Assembly: GCF_900269665.1 (NCBI RefSeq)
Contig: NZ_LT985361.1
Span: 2,661,925-2,703,318 of the forward strand
Direction of reading: 5' to 3'
DNA: 41,394 nt
Source of the DNA: Nocardia suismassiliense
Lineage (GTDB): Bacteria > Actinomycetota > Actinomycetes > Mycobacteriales > Mycobacteriaceae
A model generated the notes under the pieces. That model was given only the letters and a program-made list of their open reading frames with translations. It was not told the DNA's origin and did no database searches. Shown here in pieces: positions 34,872 through 41,394 of this stretch (position 1 is its first letter; every line of letters begins with the position of its first letter). Made by a program: the position numbers and the translations under genes.

Positions 34872-35933
34872 TCAGCGATTGCCGAGCGTGACGGTCAACT
34901 TCGCCCAATTGTCGAGCAGCGCAGCCGCCTTACCCGAATCAATGGCCTCGGCAGCCCGCTCGATGCCCCCAGCCAGCGCGTCGTGCACGTCGGCCGCGTA
35001 GTCGACGGTCCCTTGGGACAGGTCGTAAGCCACTATGGCCGCCGCCGAGTTCACCAGCACCGCGTCCCGCACCGCACCGGCGGTTCCGGCGAACACACTG
35101 CGCGCCACACCCGCATTGACCGCGGAGTCACCGCCGCGCAACGCCTCCAGCCCGACGCGCGCGATACCGAGGCGAGTCGGATCGATGGTGGCCTCCCGCA
35201 TCTGCCCACCGGACACCACCCACACCGCCGTCGTGTCGGAGGTGGTGATCTCGTCGAGCCCATCGTTGCCCCGCACCACCAGCGCGCTCGCCCCGCGCCC
35301 GGCAAAAACACCTGCGATCACCGGAAGCAGATCGGCGAACGCACACCCGACCAGCCCGGCGCGCGGCTGCGCCGGATTCGTCAGCGGCCCGAGCACATTG
35401 AAGACAGTAGGAATGCCGATTTCCTTGCGCGCCGCACCCGCGAAACGCAGCGCGGGATGGAACACCGGTGCGAAACAGAAGCCGATGCCGACCTCCCGCA
35501 CACAGCGCGCCACCGCCTCCGGCCCCAGCGCCAACCGCACCCCGAGCGCCTCCAGCACGTCGGCGCCGCCGCTCTTGGACGAGGCGGCCCGGTTGCCGTG
35601 CTTGACCACCGGCACCCCGGCCGCGGCCACCACGATCGAGGACATGGTGGAGATGTTCACCGAACCGGATCGGTCACCGCCGGTGCCGACGATGTCCACC
35701 GCGTCGCCGTCGATCCGCACCAGCCTGGCGTGGTCGAGCATGCCGGTGGCGAGGCCGGTCAGTTCGGCGGGTGTCGGGCCCTTGATCTTCATGGCGACGC
35801 CGAACGCCGCGATCTGGGCGGAGGTGGCGTTGTCCGACATGATCTCGTCCATCGCCCAAGCCGTGTCGTCCGCGGCCAGGTCGCCACCGTCGGCGAGGGT
35901 TCCGAGCACCTGGGCCCAGCTGCGCACGTTCAT
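34872..35933 (-). CDS. trpD: Anthranilate phosphoribosyltransferase
   Basis: TrpD joins anthranilate to PRPP in the second dedicated step of tryptophan synthesis. The 353-residue protein has the family signatures GTGGDRSGSVNISTMSS, VKHGNRAASSKSGGADVLEALG and the PAVRFAGAARKEIGIPTVFN-like segment (here HPALRFAGAARKEIG), then NVLGPLTNPAQP. GGGAGAAG precedes the ATG. It is an isolated trp gene, as Rv2192c is beside ctaE. A short dyad ACTGGT / ACCAGT lies near 35951-35968 before it. Confidence 0.95.
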   Translation of the reverse strand: MNVRSWAQVLGTLADGGDLAADDTAWAMDEIMSDNATSAQIAAFGVAMKIKGPTPAELTGLATGMLDHARLVRIDGDAVDIVGTGGDRSGSVNISTMSSIVVAAAGVPVVKHGNRAASSKSGGADVLEALGVRLALGPEAVARCVREVGIGFCFAPVFHPALRFAGAARKEIGIPTVFNVLGPLTNPAQPRAGLVGCAFADLLPVIAGVFAGRGASALVVRGNDGLDEITTSDTTAVWVVSGGQMREATIDPTRLGIARVGLEALRGGDSAVNAGVARSVFAGTAGAVRDAVLVNSAAAIVAYDLSQGTVDYAADVHDALAGGIERAAEAIDSGKAAALLDNWAKLTVTLGNR

Positions 35934-36015
35934 GTCTTGCTTCTCCCGTCACACTGGTTTCACACCAGTTTGTCGCGAAGCAGCTTACTGCGCGCTGTCG
36001 GGGCAGAGCCCGTCC

Positions 36016-36444
36016 TTAAAGTTGTTCGCTGGTGGCCCGCGGTTGCAGCGCGTCCCACCCATCGGCGGTCCCGTCGTGCCGCCGCGCCAACCCCGCCCTC
36101 CGCGACCGCTCCTGCGAACAGTGCAACGCGTCGAGCACCTGCACCCGCTGCAGAATCACCGTCTCCAGCGCATCGGTCCCCGGCCCGCCGACCCGCGGCG
36201 CCGGCGCGTATCCGTCCTGCGCCGCGATCGCGCACACCGTTTCGACCTGCGCAGGCGGTATCCGCAGGTGATGGCGCAGCACCGCTTCCGCATCCGGCGT
36301 CAGCTCAGTGGCCCGCGCCAAGGCCGCCGAACAGGCCTCGGCGTCATCGAAACTCGCCGCGACCACCACCAGATCCGCCCGGCTCGGATCCAGCGGCGCC
36401 GGACCGCCGCGCCCGAACCATCGACGCCATCCACGCGCTGCCAC
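36016..36444 (-). CDS. Conserved hypothetical protein upstream of trpD
   Basis: A 142-residue soluble protein from GTG 36444 with a strong GGAGG ribosome site 5 nt upstream. It has a basic N-terminus (MAARGWRRWFGRG), then DLVVVAASFDDAEACSAALA, TPDAEAVLRHHLRIPPAQVE and DALETVILQRVQVLDALHCS. It is helical with no membrane segment, Cys or metal motif of note. Position (between trpD and ctaE) suggests a small actinobacterial protein of unknown function. Its start faces ctaE across 240 bp. Confidence 0.75.
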   Translation of the reverse strand: MAARGWRRWFGRGGPAPLDPSRADLVVVAASFDDAEACSAALARATELTPDAEAVLRHHLRIPPAQVETVCAIAAQDGYAPAPRVGGPGTDALETVILQRVQVLDALHCSQERSRRAGLARRHDGTADGWDALQPRATSEQL

Positions 36445-36654
36445 ATCGCCTCCATCTCAGCTTTTACTTACGCACACCTGTCATGCTGTGCTCCGGCTAC
36501 CTGTCGGCACGCGGACCCCGACCGGTAAACACGTCCCGACCGACGCCGCCACACCACGAGCGGGCCCGCTCCAACACGCCGAGCCCTGGTCGAGAGGCTG
36601 TCTGTCCGTGGGTTTTCCGACACGGAGGCACAAGTTTCGCACCCGGGTACTTGT

Positions 36655-36684
36655 GTCGTACTACGACGAGTCATACTTACCCCC
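36655..36684 (+). promoter_or_regulatory. ctaE promoter with overlapping 13-bp dyad; probably leaderless
   Basis: The perfect dyad GTCGTACTACGAC (36655-36667) is followed by CATACT (36672-36677), a likely -10. Transcription should start close to the GTG at 36685, which has no ribosome site, so the message is probably leaderless. The dyad sits just ahead of the -10, where a repressor or activator would act. Confidence 0.5.
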
Positions 36685-37296
36685 GTGACGACCGCAGTAG
36701 GGACCCCCGGATCGGCCATTACCCAGCGTGTGCACTCGCTGAATCGGCCCAACATGGTCAGCGTCGGTACCATCATCTGGCTGTCCAGCGAGTTGATGTT
36801 CTTCGCCGGCCTCTTCGCGATGTATTTCGTCGCGCGCGCCCAGGCGCATGGTGTCTGGCCGCCGGAACCGACCGAGTTGAATCTCAAGCTCGCCGTGCCG
36901 GTCACTACCGTGCTGGTCGCGTCGTCGTTCACCTGCCAGATGGGCGTGTTCGCCGCGGAGCGTGGCGACGTGTTCGGCCTGCGCCGCTGGTACGTGGTCA
37001 CCCTGATCATGGGCACGATCTTCGTACTCGGTCAGGGCTACGAGTACATGAACCTGGTTCACGAGGGCACCTCGGTCTCGAGCAGCGCCTACGGCTCGGT
37101 GTTCTACATCACCACCGGTTTCCACGGTTTGCACGTCATCGGCGGTCTGATCGCGTTCGTATTCCTGCTGATCCGCACCAAGGGCAGTAAGTTCACCCCC
37201 GCGCAGGCGACCGCCGCGATCGTCGTCTCGTACTACTGGCACTTCGTCGACATCGTGTGGATCGGGCTGTTCGCCACGATCTACTTCGTCCGCTGA
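36685..37296 (+). CDS. ctaE: Cytochrome c oxidase (aa3) subunit III
   Basis: A 203-residue integral membrane subunit with five to six helices. Conserved segments are [20 protein letters not shown] (the ELMFFAG signature), [44 protein letters not shown] and [20 protein letters not shown]. Start is GTG 36685 without a Shine-Dalgarno sequence. It lies 58 nt before qcrC in the same direction. Subunits III and II (ctaC) are about 25 kb apart here. Confidence 0.96.
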   Translation: MTTAVGTPGSAITQRVHSLNRPNMVSVGTIIWLSSELMFFAGLFAMYFVARAQAHGVWPPEPTELNLKLAVPVTTVLVASSFTCQMGVFAAERGDVFGLRRWYVVTLIMGTIFVLGQGYEYMNLVHEGTSVSSSAYGSVFYITTGFHGLHVIGGLIAFVFLLIRTKGSKFTPAQATAAIVVSYYWHFVDIVWIGLFATIYFVR

Positions 37297-37354
37297 GTCG
37301 GGCATACCTCAGTCTTTTGCACACGTCGGTTCCGTCTACTCCAAAGGGACACAG

Positions 37355-38218
37355 ATGAGTTCATCTCCCCCGTCAGCGCCAGAGCCCGCAAGCAACGGGA
37401 ACGGCGAGGCCAGCAAGACACGCAGGCAGCGCCGCGTTCGCCGTCGCATCGCGGGCGGGCTCGCGCTGTTGGTGGGCCTCGTCGGAGCAGGCTTCCTGGC
37501 AGCGGCTTTGACGCCGGACCCGCAGGTCGCGACCGCGAACCAGGATTCCTCGGCGCTGATCCGCGAGGGCCAGCAGCTCTACGACACCTCCTGCATCACC
37601 TGCCACGGCGCGAACCTGCAGGGTGTCCAGGACCGCGGCCCCAGCCTCATCGGTGTCGGTGAGGCCGCCGTCTACTTCCAGGTGTCTTCCGGCCGCATGC
37701 CGATGGCCCGCAACGAGGCCCAGGCGATGCGCAAGCCACCGAAGTTCGACGAGCACCAGACCGACGCGCTGATGGCGTACGTGGCGGCCAACGGTGGCGG
37801 CCCGAGCGTGGTGCGCGACGCGAACGGCGAGATCGCCCAGGAGTCGCTGCGCGGCCCCGACATCGCCCGCGGTTCGGAGTTGTTCCGGATGAACTGCGCC
37901 TCCTGCCACAACTTCACCGGTCGCGGCGGCGCGCTGTCCTCCGGTAAGTTCGCGCCTCCGCTGGCGCCGGCGAACGAGCAGCAGGTCTACGACGCGATGC
38001 TCACCGGCCCGCAGAACATGCCGAAGTTCTCCGACCGGCAGCTGTCGCCGGAAGAGAAGCGCGACATCATCGCCTACGTCATGAACGCCAAAGAGGAGAA
38101 CGCCCCCGGCGGCTGGGACCTCGGCGGCTTCGGACCCGCGACCGAAGGTCTGGTCATGTGGGTGATCGGTATCACGGCGGTCGTCGGTGCCGCGATTTGG
38201 ATCGGTTCGAGGTCATGA
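37355..38218 (+). CDS. qcrC: Cytochrome bc1 complex diheme cytochrome c subunit
   Basis: QcrC carries electrons from the Rieske protein to CuA directly, replacing a soluble cytochrome c. The 287 residues have a membrane helix at about 33-52, two CxxCH heme sites (C80-I-T-C83-H84 and C181-A-S-C184-H185), Met-containing axial-ligand loops ([24 protein letters not shown]) and a C-terminal anchor helix ([19 protein letters not shown]). AAAGGGA precedes its ATG. Its TGA overlaps the ATG of qcrA (ATGA). Confidence 0.97.
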   Translation: MSSSPPSAPEPASNGNGEASKTRRQRRVRRRIAGGLALLVGLVGAGFLAAALTPDPQVATANQDSSALIREGQQLYDTSCITCHGANLQGVQDRGPSLIGVGEAAVYFQVSSGRMPMARNEAQAMRKPPKFDEHQTDALMAYVAANGGGPSVVRDANGEIAQESLRGPDIARGSELFRMNCASCHNFTGRGGALSSGKFAPPLAPANEQQVYDAMLTGPQNMPKFSDRQLSPEEKRDIIAYVMNAKEENAPGGWDLGGFGPATEGLVMWVIGITAVVGAAIWIGSRS

Positions 38219-39480
38219 CGGATAAGAAGGAGCCAAACGACATGGGTCGGCCGGATGAGGGCCACGACGGCGGCGAGCCGTCGAACGTATCCACGGGCCA
38301 CGGTTCCCACGAGGTGGTCGCCGGCTCCGACGGCCACGCCGTGGCGGAGTCCGGCAGCCACGCGCTGAAGAAGGACTACACCGAGGCCGAACTCGACGCG
38401 ATGAGCCGCGACGAGCTGGTCAAGCTCGGCACCGAGCGCGACGGCGTCGACGTCGCCTACCGGCGCGAGCGGTTCCCGGTTCCGGGCACCCGCGCCGAGA
38501 AGCGCGCCGAGCGCGCGGTCGCTTTCTGGTTCGCCGTCTCCGGCATCGCCGCGGCGGCGCTGGTCGGCGTCTACCTGTTCTGGCCTTGGCAGTTCAAACC
38601 CTCCGACGACGAGGGGCACACGGCCTACTCGCTGTTCACCCCGCTGGTCGGCGTCACCTTCGGTGTCTCGGTGCTGGTCATCGGTGTCGCGGTGGTGCTG
38701 ATCCGCAAGCTGTTCATCCCCGCCGAGCTGTCCATCCAGGACCGCCACGACGGCCCGTCGCCCGAGGTCGAGCGACGCACGCTGGTCGCCGAGCTGCAGG
38801 ACGCGCTGGACACCTCCACGCTGGCCCGCCGCAAGATGATCACGCGGACCGCGGGCGCCGGTGTCGGTGTGCTCGGTATCGGCGCGCTGCTGGTCTTCGT
38901 CGGCGGCATGGTGAAGAACCCGTGGGCCAAGGGCGACAAGTCGCCGCTGTGGGTCTCCGGCTGGACCCCGGACTTCCCGGGCGAGACCATCTACATCCGC
39001 CGCGACACCGGTCGCCCGGAGGACATCGTGCTGGTCCGCCCCGAGGACATGGACGCGGGCGGCATGGAGACGGTGTTCCCGTGGAAAGAGAAGTGGCGCG
39101 GCGACGAGCACGCCACGCTGCAGTCGCTGCGCGGTATCCGCAACTCGGTCATGCTGATCCGCCTGCGCACCGAAGACGCGCAGAAGGCGATCAAGCGTAA
39201 GGGCCAGGAGAGCTTCAACTACGGCGACTACTTCGCCTACTCGAAGATCTGCACCCACCTCGGTTGCCCGACGTCGCTGTTCGAGTCGCAGACCAACAAG
39301 ATCCTCTGCCCCTGCCATCAGTCGCAGTTCCTGGCGACCGAATGGGGTAAGCCGGTCTTCGGTCCCGCCGCTCGCGCACTGCCGCAGCTGCCGATCACCG
39401 TCAACTCCGAGGGCTACCTCGTCGCCAACGGCGACTTCATCGAGCCGCTCGGCCCGGCCTACTGGGAGCGTCGTTCATGA
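38215..39480 (+). CDS. qcrA: Cytochrome bc1 complex Rieske iron-sulfur subunit
   Basis: The 421-residue actinobacterial form has an N-terminal polar extension (His/Gly-rich), three membrane helices (about residues 108-130, 145-170 and 220-245) and a Rieske domain with C346-T-H348-LG-C351 and C365-P-C367-H368 binding the [2Fe-2S] cluster. [15 protein letters not shown] and [12 protein letters not shown] blocks are present. Two starts are possible: ATG 38215, overlapping the qcrC stop, and ATG 38242 with a perfect AAGGAG 9 nt upstream (412 residues). Its stop overlaps the qcrB start. Confidence 0.96.
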   Translation: MTDKKEPNDMGRPDEGHDGGEPSNVSTGHGSHEVVAGSDGHAVAESGSHALKKDYTEAELDAMSRDELVKLGTERDGVDVAYRRERFPVPGTRAEKRAERAVAFWFAVSGIAAAALVGVYLFWPWQFKPSDDEGHTAYSLFTPLVGVTFGVSVLVIGVAVVLIRKLFIPAELSIQDRHDGPSPEVERRTLVAELQDALDTSTLARRKMITRTAGAGVGVLGIGALLVFVGGMVKNPWAKGDKSPLWVSGWTPDFPGETIYIRRDTGRPEDIVLVRPEDMDAGGMETVFPWKEKWRGDEHATLQSLRGIRNSVMLIRLRTEDAQKAIKRKGQESFNYGDYFAYSKICTHLGCPTSLFESQTNKILCPCHQSQFLATEWGKPVFGPAARALPQLPITVNSEGYLVANGDFIEPLGPAYWERRS

Positions 39481-41090
39481 GTATCGCAACCCAAGCCAAC
39501 GAGATGGACGAGCGGTATCAAGCCGCCGCGTTCATGAAGCGGTCGATCAACAAGGTCTTCCCGACCCACTGGTCGTTCCTGCTCGGTGAGATCGCGCTGT
39601 ACGCGTTCATCATCCTGCTGCTGTCGGGTGTCTACCTGACGCTGTTCTTCGATCCGTCGATGACCGAGGTCGTCTACAACGGCTCCTACCAGCCGTTGCG
39701 CGGCGTCACCATGTCGCGGGCCTACGAGACCTCGCTCGACATCACCTTCGAGGTGCGTGGCGGTCTGTTCGTCCGCCAGGTGCACCACTGGGCCGCGCTG
39801 CTTTTCGCGGCGTCGATCATCGTTCACCTGTTCCGCATCTTCTTCACCGGCGCGTTCCGCAAGCCGCGTGAGGCGAACTGGGTGATCGGCTCGCTGCTGC
39901 TGATCCTGGCCATGTTCGAGGGCTTCTTCGGTTACTCGCTGCCCGACGACCTGCTGTCCGGCACCGGCCTGCGGGCCGCGTTCGGCGGTATCACGATGAG
40001 TATCCCGATCGCGGGCACCTGGATGCACTGGCTGATCTTCGGCGGGGACTTCCCCGGCACGATCATCATTCCGCGCCTCTACATCGCGCACGTGCTGCTA
40101 CTGCCCGGCATCATCCTCGCGTTGATCGCCGCGCACGTGGCGCTGGTCTGGTACCAGAAGCACACCCAGTTCCCCGGACCCGGCCGCACCGAGAACAACG
40201 TGGTCGGCGCCCGCATCATCCCGGTGTTCGCCGCCGACCAGGGCGCGTTCTTCGCGTTTACCCTCGGCATCGTCGGCATCATGGGCGGTCTGTTCCAGAT
40301 CAACCCGATCTGGAACCTGGGCCCGTACAACCCGTCTCAGGTCTCGGCGGGTTCGCAGCCCGACTTCTACATGATGTGGACCGACGGCCTGGCCCGGCTC
40401 ATGCCGCCGTGGGAGCTGTACCTGGGTCGCTACACGGTGCCCGCCGTGTTCTGGGTGGCGCTGATCATGGGCCTGGTGTTCACGGTGCTGATCATGTACC
40501 CGTGGATCGAGAAGCGGCTGACCGGCGACACCGCCGGTCACAACCTGCTGCAGCGTCCGCGCGACGTGCCGGTCCGTACCGCGATCGGCGCCATGTCGAT
40601 CGGCTTCTACGTGGTGCTCACCCTGTCGTGTGTCAACGACATCGTGGCGCTGAAGTTCGACATCTCGCTGAACGCCACCACCTGGATGGGCCGCATCGGC
40701 ATCCTGGTCGTGCCGCCGGTCGCGTACTTCGTGGCGTACCGGTTCTGCATCGGCCTGCAGCGCGCCGACCGTCAGGTGCTCGAGCACGGCATCGAGACCG
40801 GTGTGGTCAAGCGACTGCCGCACGGTGAGTACATCGAGGTGCACCAGCCGCTCGGCCCGGTCGACGACCACGGCCACCCGATCCCGCTGGAGTACCAGGG
40901 CGCGACCGTCCCGAAGAAGATGAACAAGCTCGGTTCCGCGGGCAAGCCCGGCACCGGCAGCTTCCTGCGCCCCGACCCGTGGCAGGAGAGCGAGCAGCAC
41001 TTCGAGACCGAGCACGCCGAAGAGCACAAGCAGCTCAAGGTGCTGCAGGCGCGTCAGGAGAAGGAACTCGGTGGCAAGCACAGCCACTGA
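39477..41090 (+). CDS. qcrB: Cytochrome bc1 complex cytochrome b subunit
   Basis: A 537-residue membrane protein with the cytochrome b core of eight helices. Heme-b histidines are in [20 protein letters not shown] and in the later [11 protein letters not shown] and [20 protein letters not shown] segments; the Qo-site loop is represented by a PPWELYLG block in place of PEWY-type residues. The actinobacterial C-terminal extension (about residues 420-537) is hydrophilic and ends [10 protein letters not shown]. It is the last gene of ctaE-qcrCAB, starting at ATG within the qcrA stop. A terminator follows 12 nt later. It is the target of imidazopyridine-type inhibitors in mycobacteria. Confidence 0.96.
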   Translation: MSIATQANEMDERYQAAAFMKRSINKVFPTHWSFLLGEIALYAFIILLLSGVYLTLFFDPSMTEVVYNGSYQPLRGVTMSRAYETSLDITFEVRGGLFVRQVHHWAALLFAASIIVHLFRIFFTGAFRKPREANWVIGSLLLILAMFEGFFGYSLPDDLLSGTGLRAAFGGITMSIPIAGTWMHWLIFGGDFPGTIIIPRLYIAHVLLLPGIILALIAAHVALVWYQKHTQFPGPGRTENNVVGARIIPVFAADQGAFFAFTLGIVGIMGGLFQINPIWNLGPYNPSQVSAGSQPDFYMMWTDGLARLMPPWELYLGRYTVPAVFWVALIMGLVFTVLIMYPWIEKRLTGDTAGHNLLQRPRDVPVRTAIGAMSIGFYVVLTLSCVNDIVALKFDISLNATTWMGRIGILVVPPVAYFVAYRFCIGLQRADRQVLEHGIETGVVKRLPHGEYIEVHQPLGPVDDHGHPIPLEYQGATVPKKMNKLGSAGKPGTGSFLRPDPWQESEQHFETEHAEEHKQLKVLQARQEKELGGKHSH

Positions 41091-41102
41091 CAGCTGAACA
41101 AC

Positions 41103-41136
41103 AAAGGCCCCGAGTCGGTTTCGACTCGGGGCCTTT
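41103..41136. terminator. 15-bp intrinsic terminator after qcrB
   Basis: AAAGGCCCCGAGTCG (41103-41117) and CGACTCGGGGCCTTT (41122-41136) pair perfectly around a 4-nt loop and continue into GCTTTTGG. It ends ctaE-qcrCAB and may also serve the convergent fragment at 41146. Confidence 0.9.
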
Positions 41137-41145
41137 GCTTTTGGT

Positions 41146-41207
41146 CTACAACCGCGGTGTGCTGCGGCGGGAGGCTTCGATGGCCTCGAACTTGGCCAGG
41201 TTGTGGC
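41146..41207 (-). CDS. C-terminal fragment of a convergent gene
   Basis: The last ~20 codons of a leftward gene read PRHNLAKFEAIEASRRSTPR plus a final Leu, and end at 41146, 56 bp after the qcrB stop. Composition (high GC, normal codon use) fits a real gene end. In M. tuberculosis the gene after qcrB, Rv2197c, is also convergent, which agrees. Everything upstream is lost in the damaged contig end, so no family can be assigned. Confidence 0.55.
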
Positions 41208-41394
41208 GGGGGGGGGGGGGGGGGGGGCCCGTCTCTTTTACAAAACTCCCCGCCCCCCCGGACCCACCAAAAATCCTATTCCCGCCTTTTCTTTTAAAAA
41301 AAAAAAAAAAAACACAACTCAACACAACTATCCTTTCTTGCTCTTTCATAAATGCTCCTTCCCTCCGCCGTCAGTTCACTCTATATCTACCGTG
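41208..41394. other. Probable assembly or sequencing artefact at contig end
   Basis: A run of 20 G (41208-41227) is followed by low-GC, low-complexity sequence including a run of 17 A (41296-41312) and CACAACTC-type repeats. Base composition changes abruptly from about 68% GC. No reading frame in it is believable. It should be treated as non-genomic until resequenced. Confidence 0.85.

Noticed and set aside
41146..41349. 67-residue leftward frame with poly-Pro and poly-Phe
   Set aside because: Only its last ~20 residues are genomic; the rest is translated homopolymer artefact.

Overview
The window is about 41.4 kb of very GC-rich DNA (roughly 68-70% by eye). GTG starts are frequent, and the core gene set is typical of mycolic-acid actinobacteria: a bcc-aa3 respiratory supercomplex, PimB', LtsA-type AsnB, NlpC/P60 hydrolases and an adenosine kinase of the AdoK type. 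A Nocardia or close relative is most likely. This rests on protein resemblance and gene order recalled from Mycobacterium tuberculosis and Corynebacterium glutamicum; no database search was possible.

Left block (1-11.3 kb). It holds cobT (cut by the window edge), cobU, a GlxA-type AraC regulator, a 52-residue membrane peptide gene with its own terminator, a DUF3043 membrane protein, an A-type Fe-S carrier, adoK, asnB, then ctaC-ctaF. This matches the M. tuberculosis Rv2199c-Rv2207 neighbourhood with a few extra genes.

Accessory segment (11.5-22 kb). It holds a short-chain dehydrogenase that has lost its catalytic residues, an FAD-linked oxidase, a Tat-exported PhoD-like phosphatase lipoprotein, a VOC protein, a rightward cassette of Baeyer-Villiger-type monooxygenase, SDR and TetR regulator with a clear palindrome in front, and an anchored hypothetical protein. 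This segment separates two halves of a normally compact respiratory region.

Right block (22-41.2 kb). A leftward run contains acyltransferase, ROK glucokinase, a Cys/His-rich protein, ArsA-like ATPase, two SRPBCC proteins, pimB', a gluzincin-type peptidase and two NlpC/P60 hydrolases. It corresponds to Rv2182c-Rv2190c without fadD15. A DEDD exonuclease/GIY-YIG fusion, a stand-alone Lrp-type domain, a small secreted protein, trpD, a hypothetical gene and ctaE-qcrC-qcrA-qcrB follow. The cytochrome bc1-aa3 genes are therefore split into ctaC-ctaF at 9.7-11.2 kb and ctaE-qcrCAB at 36.7-41.1 kb.

The most unusual feature is non-coding. At least six intergenic gaps hold locus-specific degenerate tandem arrays with units of about 20 to 126 bp. 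Several are internally palindromic, and the 72-bp array at 12.6-13.1 kb keeps a base-paired design although its copies differ. The last ~190 bases (from about 41,207) look like a damaged contig end rather than genome. I saw no tRNA, rRNA, CRISPR array, insertion sequence or phage gene.
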